From positions 1,302,001 to 1,366,000 of the forward strand of contig JAVHNS010000013.1 of NCBI GenBank assembly GCA_036872755.1: 64,000 bases of DNA. The letters are read 5' to 3'. A model generated the notes under the pieces. It did no database searches. It was not told the DNA's origin and was given only the letters and a program-made list of their open reading frames with translations. This document shows, piece after piece, positions 43,873-53,459 of the stretch. Position 1 is the first letter of the stretch. Each line of letters starts with the position of its first letter. The stretch is from Orbilia blumenaviensis. Its lineage: Eukaryota; Ascomycota; Orbiliomycetes; Orbiliales; Orbiliaceae. The position numbers and the translations under genes were made by a program.

Positions 43873-46310
43873 TCACTTTTCCCACTCCCTCTGCAATTCA
43901 TCCGCTAAACTCACAGCGGGCCAGCTCGTCCTCCTCTGGCATCGGCGTATTAACTCCCTGACAACATCTTTCTTCCTCTCGTCATGCGACACGCACAATC
44001 CCGCCCCGAATAGGCACATCTCGCTCATCAAGCAATATGCAGCCTCGTAGGGTATTGTTGCAGCAATCCCCACGATCACATTAACGCAATCTGCAAGCAG
44101 CTTTTGGCAAACCGCAAACTCCTTATAACCTCCAATACTTGGCCTATGCAACAAGACCAATATCTTGGCGAAGGAATGTATTTGAACTGCGATGCCGTAT
44201 TGTGGGGGGTGGTACCATAGCGGTTCAATATCATGGAGGGTGATATCTGCAGGGTCTTGAATTGCTGGTAAGGGAGTAAATTCATCGCCAAGATTCCGGG
44301 TCCAATCTTCAAGCATTTCTAGTAGTTGTTCTCCCCGATCTACTCTTCCCTGTACATTCATCTTCCCAGCCTCGACTTCCTCGTCTGAGCAATAGTTGAC
44401 TGCTTGTGCAAGCAAATAAACACTTCTACTCGCTAATTCATCTTGACTGAGGGCTTCATGTGGCCGTAGAGGCTTCCAAAAAGAGAGTGGCCGCCGTCTT
44501 TCGCGGAAACTTGCCCAAACATCTTGCCGCAGCCATGCCCACCATACCGCCTGCTTGGTCCCTCCCGAGTCGCCATGAATGTTTTGAGACCTTTGGATCC
44601 AGAAGACACCTTTAAGATGTCGTTCCCACCCAGAATTCGAGCCATCCAGCATTTCGTATGTTGAAATGATTAGAACGCTTGCTAGTAACTCCTGTGAGCG
44701 GCTGTAGGATTCAAACTGCAAGGCTGTTTGAAGGTAGTGAAGGGTTTCGAAATAATATTGAACTGCTGTATTTCTATCTGTCATGTTGTCTGGATTTAAG
44801 GAAAGATGGCGGTGGGACAATGCCAGAATAGCTTTCATGAGACCGACATTGTGGAGCTAGCGATAACGTCAGAATATGGACGGTAGTTGATGTACAATGA
44901 TTATCAAGTCATGGTGCGCTAACATACCGCAAGTCTTGGGATCAGAGTACCGAAATGTTTTAAGGGATCGAAAAGATCAATCTACATATAGTAAAAAGTT
45001 AGAGTTGTTAAAGGTGTGGTTGCAGAATCATTGTTTTTCTCACCCATGAGCTCACATTCTCCACGAAATTCCTAAAAACTGGGCTAGAGCGTAAAAGCTT
45101 ATGAGAACCTGTGCTCCAAACAGAAGGGTACTAGGGTATTTTCTAACATTTCTTGTTCTGAAAGTTTTATCCTCTCTTGGGATTGCCACAGCTTCCGCTC
45201 ATTAGATGGATTCGCTTGGACATCAACAGCGTACAACAGCTGGTCGAGGTCTCTATAGCCTGTGCCACCAGGTCCTTCTAGCCCGGTCTGATAGCCATGG
45301 CGATTCGCAGAAGCCTGTTGCTGTAACGCTAATCGCCCTGAAATTCCATCTTCAGACGTTATAAACGGTGACAAAGAGAAATTTGGTTCGGATTGTGCTG
45401 CGTCAGCCGCCAGAAGGCCGAGCCATCTTATTGAAGCCAGCTCGGTACTTATCAAATTAGACGATGCATGAGTAGTGTCTGTATTGGCAGGCGAAAGTCC
45501 AGCGTTCGGCGGATCTAACGACGGTATACTGACAGTAGGAACAACATCCGTGAACAAGTTGTCTACTGTTAAATTGGCAAGACTTGGTGTAAGTGGTTTG
45601 TGAATGCTCTCTGAATGACGATGTTTTCTGATTTCTGCTGCTGCTTCAGGTGGCGGAGGCGTGAATTGGTACCGTGGATCATCCTCTGGGCGAGAACCTA
45701 CGGGAGGTTCAGAGGGTGGCCCAGGATGCGGGGCCCTCGTCGGTAGCACTATGGGAGTGGCTATCGGCGATACTGGTGTAAATGAAGGGTTTGAGAGTCT
45801 TTCCGACCCAGCGCTTACGGGTTCTGGAATGGTTATCGTAGGGGCAGCATGGTCCTCGAAGATACATTCCCTGTCGCTCTTTTGACATTGTGCACACTTG
45901 GGCCGTTCTTCAGAGCATTTCATGTGTCTCTTACGGCATGTTATGCTATGTTATTGTTAACCGTTAGAAAAGTTTCCTTTGATATCGAAAAAAGAACCGA
46001 ATCGATCTCAGTATTGGTATGTAGTTTAGTTAACTGGCTGTTGTAGCTAGCTAGAGAATCTGAACCGCTGGGGGTGGCGACTCCACACCAGTTGTATACT
46101 TTTTTGATGTTATATAAATACATACCCCAGATTTTGGGCAGGACAGCTCTTATCTGGGGTAGGTTCTATAAATCGGTGCATAACCCGGAGATTTACAACT
46201 CACCATCCCGTCTTCGTACGCAACCCTCGTGCCCGACTCTTACGCTGTCTGCGTTTTGGAGCCGGCGAAGCACTGCCAGAGGAGGGGGCTTGGTTAACTG
46301 GCCGGCTCAT
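43873..46310 (-). CDS. Zn2Cys6 transcription factor, putative cluster regulator
   Basis: Fungal binuclear-zinc-cluster regulator of 660 aa. Exons: 46310-46204, 45945-45148, 45083-45044, 44981-44928, 44856-43873. Joining exons 1 and 2 rebuilds the complete cluster RTKTGCITCRKRHMKC followed by KCAQCQKSDREC (Cys spacing 2-6-6-2-6), directly after a basic segment PKRRQRKSRARG that may serve nuclear import. A Pro/Ser-rich linker (about 65-260) leads to a fungal transcription-factor domain: VFRNFVENVSSWIDLFDP, NVGLMKAILALSHRHLSLNP and YYFETLHYLQTAL. Intron 2 (45147-45084, GTTAGA donor) was chosen to restore frame and is the weakest junction; intron 1 is long at 258 nt. It sits in the middle of the putative sugar/polyol gene set, so it is the obvious candidate for its inducer-dependent activator. 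That is inferred from position only. Confidence 0.9.
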
Positions 46311-46738
46311 GATGTTCTTGACTACACAATACAGTAACGAGGGTGGCCAACTACTGTAGTCGTCGTGTTGTGGGGAAGTATGGCCGTCTCGCGATATCCG
46401 AATAGGCGAATTGGACGAAATCCGGGGAAGTCGAGCTGAGCAGGTTGGACTCGTTTAATGGCAATTCTAGGGCCTGTAACGAGATGCAGCTCTAGCCGCC
46501 ATTACAAAGGTCTCGGTTCCAAGGCAGAAGCACAGGCCTGCGGACTACATGCAGTCCTTAGCAGGGGGGCCCTCCAACCTGCACGGAGCGTATGCCGCAT
46601 GCAGTTTAGTAAAAGGCCCTTTTTGACCAAGGTTAGTTGGACAGCAACCGAGACCGTTTGCCGGTTCTTCTGAACATAGGCTCGAGCGCTCGCGCCCATC
46701 CAGATGCTCACACGCTCACTAATCACGCTATGTGCGCT

Positions 46739-46743
<5 letters not shown>

Positions 46744-46775
<32 letters not shown>

Positions 46776-46809
46776 CAACATCAACAAAAAAGAAAGAAAG
46801 AAAGAAAGA
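46744..46809. repeat. Poly-A tract and (GAAA)n repeat
   Basis: Thirty A residues, 12 nt of CA-rich sequence, then about five GAAA units, upstream of the Zn2Cys6 gene. Confidence 0.85.
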
Positions 46810-47190
46810 ACGGAACCACGGTACTAAGCCAAGGCTTTGATCAAAGGAGCCGAATTTGCGAATATATGCTCAAAATACCAAGTATAGTATCGATCATCCC
46901 GACTCGGATTCAGGAACCATGGACCGGGTGGTCTGATACCAGGATTATGGACAGCACTATGTGTATTCTAAGCTTCTATGCATCTGCATGGATATTTTCC
47001 GGATGCATAGCTATGCATAGATGAATGAAGGATGTCCTTATTCTAACTAAAGCTTCCCCTGAAGCTTCGGATTCTCACGTCTGTGCCCCTGATATATCTG
47101 CGCATGCGGCTCCTGCACTGTTACATCATAGTGGATAACTGCTTAAGTAATTCGCGAGGTCTACAAGTTAGCGTTCGGGCTCGCGTTCGC

Positions 47191-47268
47191 TCTAGTGGAT
47201 GGAATAGAACGCAATTGCAATTAATTAATAAATTGCAATTGTGTTCGCTTTCAACACCATCCAATAGC
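47191..47268. repeat. Imperfect inverted repeat (hairpin)
   Basis: The core arms GAACGCAATTGCAATT and AATTGCAATTGTGTTC pair at 15 of 16 positions around an 8-nt AT-rich loop. Flanking GGATGG and CCATCC extend the pairing after a bulge. It lies about 220 nt past the RpiB-type gene's stop codon. Confidence 0.75.
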
Positions 47269-47484
47269 CGATCTTCTACAGATCTGCCTGCGGCTCTAGA
47301 ATTCTAGTTATTCAGAATCTGAAGGCATCGCCAGTCGAAGATAGTGCATATATATACGATAAACCATACACAATAATGACACAAACAATAGTCTCTCAAA
47401 GTATTCAATCGATCGAGACTTGAGTCGTCTGAAGCCGAATTGTAATATCAATGTGCAACAAAGGGGATATCGGATATCAAAAAG

Positions 47485-48006
47485 CTAGGAACAGGTAACA
47501 ATTTCTTGGACAGAATCCGTCCGACTTTCGTACTTCTCTATTTCCTTCAGCTTGCCCGCGCTTGCACTCCTATCGTCGAAAGTATACCCCAACCATTCGC
47601 GTACGAGCCTCCTTGCTAACTCCAGTCCAATCACCCTCTGGCCCATACACAGAACATGGCAGTTGTTGCTGAGAATACTCCTTTCGACACTGAAGCTATC
47701 ATGCGCTGTAACTGCACGGATTCCCTTGACTTTGTTGGCAGAAATAGCGACTCCAAGACCAGTTCCGCAAATTAGAATAGCCCTGTCAGCAGCACCCGAA
47801 GCGACGGTTTCAGCAGCGGTAATAGCGATGTTGGCGTAGTCACTTAGATCGGTGAGAGGTTTTGTAATATCCGTGACAGATATAACTCTGGCGTCGTTGG
47901 AAAGATCTGCATATAAAGCGTCTTTGTATTGAACACCTGCACCGTCACAGCCTATGACAATGCGAAGACCCGAGTTCGATGCGGCTTCAGTTGCAGATGG
48001 TGCCAT
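47485..48006 (-). CDS. RpiB/LacAB-family sugar-phosphate isomerase
   Basis: Single-exon gene for 173 aa, the usual RpiB length. The family interconverts aldose and ketose phosphates (ribose-5-P/ribulose-5-P; some members act on 4-carbon sugar phosphates). Visible features are the N-terminal [14 protein letters not shown], the catalytic-Cys motif [19 protein letters not shown] (Cys80), [15 protein letters not shown] and [10 protein letters not shown]. In bacterial RpiB a His follows the Asp of the first motif; fungal members differ there and this one has Gly. RpiB-type enzymes in fungi are distinct from the housekeeping RpiA-type ribose-5-phosphate isomerase, and in Yarrowia one serves erythrulose-4-phosphate isomerisation. 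Its 5' end is 943 nt from the divergently transcribed kinase, so both may respond to the same signal. The expected product here, D-erythrose-4-phosphate, is an inference from the neighbours. Confidence 0.93.
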   Translation of the reverse strand: MAPSATEAASNSGLRIVIGCDGAGVQYKDALYADLSNDARVISVTDITKPLTDLSDYANIAITAAETVASGAADRAILICGTGLGVAISANKVKGIRAVTAHDSFSVERSILSNNCHVLCMGQRVIGLELARRLVREWLGYTFDDRSASAGKLKEIEKYESRTDSVQEIVTCS

Positions 48007-48949
48007 TTTTGAGGATAATATCCGTTGGTGTCAACGTTGGAGGAATTATATTTAATTTATTGTGAGCTTGAAGTTGAACTTGGGAATGTAGTTATAGAAT
48101 CTTTTTATGACTCGATAGTCTAAAAGGGAACTACTAGCAATAGAAGAAAGAAGAAAGATAAAGTTGATATGGATTCAACTGCTTTGGAAGGTCGATCTTG
48201 CGGCTCGCGGTTTGTATGTTGCATTAACTGTGGGCTGGTATTCAACTCTCAGTGATCAATTTTTTTACTTTGCTTTCTAGATCTTTGCAAGAAACAAAAG
48301 TTACTCTCTTAATATATCGAAGCTATCATAGACGCAATTCTCTAAAACTGAATTACGTAAAATTTCCGTTCTCGCGTTCGACGTTTGCTAGAATCGCCAT
48401 CTCGTCTCCGCCAACTGGCTTCCTAGGCGGTGCGTATGCGAAGCTCGGCTAATGGTAACGGCAGTCAAATTAAAGGTCACCGAGACGAGGCTGCAAATGT
48501 GAACCACAATTTAGCTTACGCGGATGTCACACGAACGGACGCACAGACATGGTACCGGCATGCACATGCATACTCAAGCCCTCGACAGTGCCTCCAAATT
48601 TCGGCTCTTGCCCTACTGTCAATCGTGTCGTGGTCGCGACCATACTTCTTCATTATCGTAACAACTTTCGGATTTTCTCGATTCAATGTCTCGACACCTG
48701 GCAGTTGGCCATGGCTGGCACGACTGCATTGCGGAATTCTCAGATACGCACATAGCGCGTATTGTTGGCCACCGTAGTCAATTTGGTTGACTTCAAATAC
48801 TAACTTCGCAGGCCATAATCCACTCTAGAAAAGTAATATTTGGTCGTCTGAACCTTAGAATCTTTTTTCGTCTTCCCGTGTGTCCTTAGGCTCCACGTTT
48901 TTCCAGTGTTTTGCGTCAAGACTGGACTGAAAACTCCACAAAATTCAAC
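48007..48949. promoter_or_regulatory. Divergent upstream region of RpiB-type gene and kinase
   Basis: A 943-nt spacer between divergent genes. It holds single CGGAT motifs near 48522 and 48667 and a CGGCTCGCGG near 48199, but no paired site as clear as those upstream of the two dehydrogenases. No coding region is seen. Confidence 0.4.
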
Positions 48950-50851
48950 ATGTCAACAAAGCACTTCTTTCATGAGTATGAGGGATTAGTGGTCAAGTCT
49001 CTGCGCGGACTTTGTTATACAAATCCATCCCTCTCTCTCATTCCCCAGCATAAAGTTATTTTTAATTCATCTCACAATGCCTCCAAGGTTTCAATAATTT
49101 CTGGAGGTGGCAGCGGACACGAGCCCGCGTGGTCTGGGTATGTAGGGGAAGGAATGCTAGCGGCCGCTGTCAACGGCGATATTTTTGGAAGCCCCAGCGC
49201 TGCGCAGGTCATGGCTGGAATTGAGAGCGTCAAAAGCGACAAAGGTACAATTTTGGTTATTACAAATTACACAGGCGATAAATTACATTTTGGACTCGCA
49301 TGCGAGAAGGCCAGGGCCAAAGGTTTGGAAGTCGCAGTTCTGGCGGTCACAGATGACGTCGCACTTGGAAGAAAACGGGCCGGAATGGTTGGCAGAAGGG
49401 GACTGGCAGGAAATGTGCTTGGGCTGAAGATTCTAGGGGCAGCATCAGAAGCGGACTACTCATTTAATGAATGCCTTTCAGTTGGCCGAGCCGTCAATTC
49501 GAATTTGGTAACTGTAGGCGCATCGCTGGACCATTGTCATGTTCTAGGACGGATAAACCATGAGAAAGTGCCAGACGATGTCTGTGTGCTGGGCATGGGT
49601 ATTCATAACGAACCCGTAAGTGATGTATTCGATCCGTGTGTCACAAGCCCCTAGCAATCCACTAATTGGCTTTCTCAGGGTCTGCAACATATTTCACCAT
49701 TGCCTTCGCCCGAATCGTTAGTGGGGCAAATGCTTAAATTCCTCTTAGACCCAAAAGATGAAGACAGGGCCTTTGTTGAGTTCAAACAAGGCGATGAGGT
49801 GGCACTTCTCGTAAACAACTTTGGTGGGACGAGCTTGCTCGAACTTCAGGCTCTTGCAAACGAGGCTGTAGTCCAGCTTGGTACGTTTTAACGCTGGTTA
49901 GAACATAAAAGCCGTATCTGGACAACAAAACTGACGTAGATGCGGATAGGGAATTCATGGTCGATCGTTCCAAGGCGAACTTTCTCCGGGACCTTCGAAA
50001 CTTCTCTGAACGGGCCTGGGTTCTCGATTTCCCTCTTGAACATCTCAGGGGCTGCTAGAGAGCATGGAGCACCAACGGACGAGATCCTTCGACTATTAGA
50101 TTTTCCGACAGATGCACCCGCATGGCCACGGGTAAACTATAATGCCGTTGAAGGCATCAATATAGAGCCCAAAGGAGTAAACGGTCGCCACACAAACGGC
50201 GTATCTAAGGCACAAACCCCCGGTGACCGGCAGCTCGATCGATCGCTTCTGTATGGCTCCATAAAGCGGGCCTGCGAGCGCGCAATCGCATCCGAGCCAG
50301 ACCTCACTAAGTGGGACATGGAAATGGGTGATGGTGACTGCGGAGAGAGTGTCAAGGCTGTATGTCAGTCAATTTTACAGTCTCTCCCAGAAGCTCCTGA
50401 ATCATCGTTACTTTCCCTCCTGTCACTTCTCGGGGACTCCATTGACGCAATGGGCGGGACCCTCGGTGCAATCTTTGGGATATTTCTAGCTAGTCTCACA
50501 GCATCAATAAGAAGGCAGCCTGAAAACACAGATATTAACCAACTTTTTGCCAACTCGGTATATGAAGCTCTCCAAGGCCTGAAGAGTCACAGCGGGGCAA
50601 GGGTTGGAGATAGAACTGTCATGGACACCCTCATTCCATTTTGCGAAACCTTTAAAAGTTCTACTAGCTTCCCGAAGGCTGTTAAGGCAGGCGCGGATGG
50701 TGCAGAGGGAACAAGAGGCATGAAAGCGAGATTTGGAAGGGCCACATATGTGAAAGGGCGAGAGGGGTATGTAGAGCCCCCAGACCCGGGCGCCTGGGCG
50801 GTCCGAGAAATGCTCTTGGGAGTTCTGGAGGTAATCCAGGCCCAAGAGTGA
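48950..50851 (+). CDS. Dihydroxyacetone/erythrulose-type kinase (DhaK-DhaL fusion)
   Basis: Cytosolic ATP-dependent ketose kinase of 589 aa, the normal length for fungal Dak proteins. Exons are 48950-49615, 49679-49880 and 49950-50851. The DhaK half has the phosphate/ketone pocket SGGGSGHEPAWSGYVG (from about residue 51), TNYTGDKLHFG, and His219 in GMGIHNEP, the residue that binds the substrate carbonyl covalently in the family; it ends with SGTFETSLNGPGFSISLL. The DhaL half has the Mg-ATP motif MGDGDCGESV (about 414), GGTLGAIFGIFL, VGDRTVMDTLIPF and a C-terminal MKARFGRATYV. The third base-pair junction uses the acceptor at 49948-49949, which preserves LGNSWSIVPRRTFSGTF. Family members phosphorylate dihydroxyacetone, glyceraldehyde or erythrulose. 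Context with two polyol-type dehydrogenases and an RpiB-type isomerase favours erythrulose. The first ATG in frame is used. Confidence 0.94.
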
Positions 50852-51548
50852 TTCTACGAATGCGAGTTCTTTTATTCTGGTCGTGTCATCGAACCGCTGT
50901 AGCTGCTTCTTCGCTCTTTGCAACTTATTAATTACAAACTTTTCTCTGTAAATATTTTATTTAATGTCAAATTTATTGACCCAGAAGTCATATCTCGCAC
51001 TGAACAGCTGGGGCGCGGGGTTGAAATCGCCTGTGCATACACGAACCCAGCGCTTTGGGTCGGAAATACGCTACTGGGGACCAGTCCCTGCCCCGAGATA
51101 TCGGAAAGATCCCACGTGCCTACTTATCCTGGATCGAACATTATTAGTTTATGGCCGCTGTAAATCACCGCATATCGTAGCTACCTTGCCGAGGCGTCGG
51201 CTTTTTGAAGCACCCCAAAACCCCATCCCCGATAAGATAAACCCACAGTTGTTCTCCGGATTCGCATGATCCGCGAGTGCATGACTAATGTGTACCCCGT
51301 AACGAGATCAGTAATTGCGGAGCTACTAGTTGGAGCTTCCCCGGACTCCGAGGTGGTTCGTCGGGTAGTGTGCTATCGATAAGCCAAAGCTCCAATGAGT
51401 TCATATTTAACTAGCAAGGTTTCCTGTTATGCTTGTAAGTAAATATCCTCTCGGAATCATCGCACGGCCAGTGTAGCTTCTCTAGTCATATCTCCAAACT
51501 CCTCAAAATCATCTCTGCCTTTTATACACACCAATTCACGAAGCAAAA
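50852..51548. promoter_or_regulatory. Kinase 3' end and SDR 2 promoter
   Basis: About 700 nt between two genes in the same direction. It contains a Gal4-like inverted CGG pair (51257-51273), a CGG-N3-CCG (51342-51350) and a TTTATAC element near 51520. No coding region is seen. Confidence 0.5.
51257..51273. promoter_or_regulatory. CGGAT-N7-ATCCG inverted repeat (CGG-N11-CCG)
   Basis: CGGATTCGCATGATCCG, about 280 nt before dehydrogenase 2. Inverted CGG triplets spaced by 11 nt are the Gal4-type arrangement. The CGGAT half-site is also found in the palindrome upstream of dehydrogenase 1. Recognition by the cluster's Zn2Cys6 protein is inference. Confidence 0.4.
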
Positions 51549-52750
51549 ATGTCTGCAACAAACGGAACCAATGGCGCCAGTACCGTGGTAGAACCAGTCA
51601 AGAAGATAATGCTTGAAGGCAAAGTAATTGCTAGTGAGTACTCATCTTAAAACGTATTATTCGCCCAGACTCTCTTAACACCGTCTCCCTAGTTACTGGA
51701 GCGAATAGAGGTATCGGGCTCGGTGTTGCAGAATGTTGCCTCGCGAACGGTGCCGCTAGAGTGTACTCGATCGATATTGGCGACATCGGCGAAGACTTCC
51801 AAAAGATTTCTGAGGAATATCCCAAGAGATTATTCGCCTTAAAAGCCGACATCCGCAATGAAGATGAGGTTACGGCTGTCGTCGATAAGATTGTTGAGGA
51901 AGCCGGGACCCTCAGCGGCATGGTTGTTAATGCTGGCATAACCAACCATAAGTCTGCATTGGACTTCACAAAAGAAGAAATCGAAAGGTTGTTTAGTATA
52001 AATGTTGGTATTTGGGTGCATGGCAAAAATATGATACGCCGTCGACTAACACAGTTCATAGCTTTTTGGAGCATTCTACTGCGCCAGAGTCGCCGCGAGG
52101 ACATTTATTCGCCTCGGTGTTAAAGGATCAATTGTGTTCACGGTATGTCCCTCCAAAGTACTACAACATGCGGAGAGAGCAAAGAATTAATTCAACATAT
52201 TGGACACAGGCCTCTATGGCTTCCCACAGACCCAATAAGGTAATACAGCTCACTGAATCTTCCATTATTCTGCTGGCTTGACGCGAGCTAAACTATTACC
52301 TATAGAGAGTCCCATCTGCCCCGTACGGTGCCAGCAAGGCCGGCGTTCGAAACATGTATGTACCAAAGCTTTCCCGTATGCACATACGCATATATCCGGT
52401 ATATCGTTTCTAATATATGTCTGGCAGGGTTAAAACTCTTGCCTACGAATGGGCTAAGCACGGCATCAGGGTTAATTCGGTATCCCCCGGTCTCGTAAAG
52501 ACGGCAATGACGTACTGGGTCCCACAACAGCCTGACTGGGAGCAGCAGCTGAAGTATTATGGTGGTATTCCACGGTTGGCTGAGGTTCAGGAACTTGGGG
52601 GTGCATATGTATACTTCCTGAGCGATGCAGCCAGCTACACAACAAGCGTGGACTTGCAAGTCAACGGAGTCATCGGAAGTAAGTGATTAATATTTAAGGG
52701 TCCCTAATATTAGTTTTGCTGATACTAACCTTTAAATTTTAGTTTGTTAA
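51549..52750 (+). CDS. Short-chain dehydrogenase/reductase 2 (paralogue of SDR 1)
   Basis: NAD(P)-dependent oxidoreductase of 271 aa. Exons: 51549-51633, 51693-52003, 52062-52142, 52210-52239, 52306-52355, 52428-52678, 52743-52750. Rossmann motif TGANRGIG (30-37), VNAG, catalytic Ser161 (TASM), Tyr176 and Lys180 (YGASK); Asp after beta-2 (VYSIDI) suggests NAD(H). The last intron has GTAAGT, a perfect TACTAAC and TTTTAG, and changes the final residues from SK to IC; without it the stop is at 52686. The intron after exon 2 uses a GTTGGT donor. Like SDR 1 it splits the codon following GKVIA, and the C-terminal PDW...YYGGIPRLAEVQELGGAYVY is nearly shared. It lies 700 nt after the kinase gene on the same strand. 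It probably acts on a related polyol/ketose, perhaps another stereoisomer or the reverse reaction. Confidence 0.92.
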
Positions 52751-53459
52751 TATAACCGCATATGCCGATATCGATATATATCTAGCGTACTTAATCACGT
52801 ACATAAGCATATAGGTACCTGACTGACTCGCTGTGTTAGACGTGTAGCCTGCTGCCGCTTTAATCACAGGTCGTTCTCTAATACTAACCAAAGCTATACA
52901 TGTAGATCTATAGACGTCTAGACAGTTGACTACTTCAATTTAAACACATTGCATTATTTTTTTAATTTTTTTTTTTTCGTATAGTATACTTCCATTCTGA
53001 TCTAACGTACTTTCATCAAGGGCCTTCTCGCTTGACGAAGTAGAAGACCCTCAACTCGTGATTTGTCTGGAGTAAATGAATTCGGTTGCGTTGTGTGGTA
53101 ATCCCTGTATTCTAAAATAGGAAATAAAGTATGCATTTACTGATTCTAAATTACTGATTATGGTCTAGTGCCGAAGCTAATTACTAAGCTTGGTAACAGC
53201 TAGTTTACAACAGGCAACACATTATGTTAACCAGAAAACTCCAAGCTTAAGTGTAGTGCCGATAATATGTATTAATATTGATTAGGTTCATGGACGTTGA
53301 AAATAAAACTGAAACGGCTATGTAAAGTGCCATTTTATTGACTAATTGACTAACTAGGGTGAGAAATACATTATGAGGTATACATTAGAGCACTCGGCCA
53401 TCCCAACTTTTAAACTGGAAAGCTTTTGAATATTAAAAACTAAAACACGCTCAACCTTC
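52751..53459. other. Intergenic: convergent 3' ends of SDR 2 and GPI-protein gene
   Basis: AT-rich, with poly-T near 52958-52977. No coding region or RNA gene is seen. Confidence 0.5.

Larger units (their letters stand above)
46311..47484. other. Intergenic: regulator promoter and RpiB-type gene 3' flank
   Basis: Holds a 30-nt A run (46744-46773), a short GAAA repeat after it, and a long imperfect inverted repeat (47191-47268). No supportable coding region. Confidence 0.5.
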
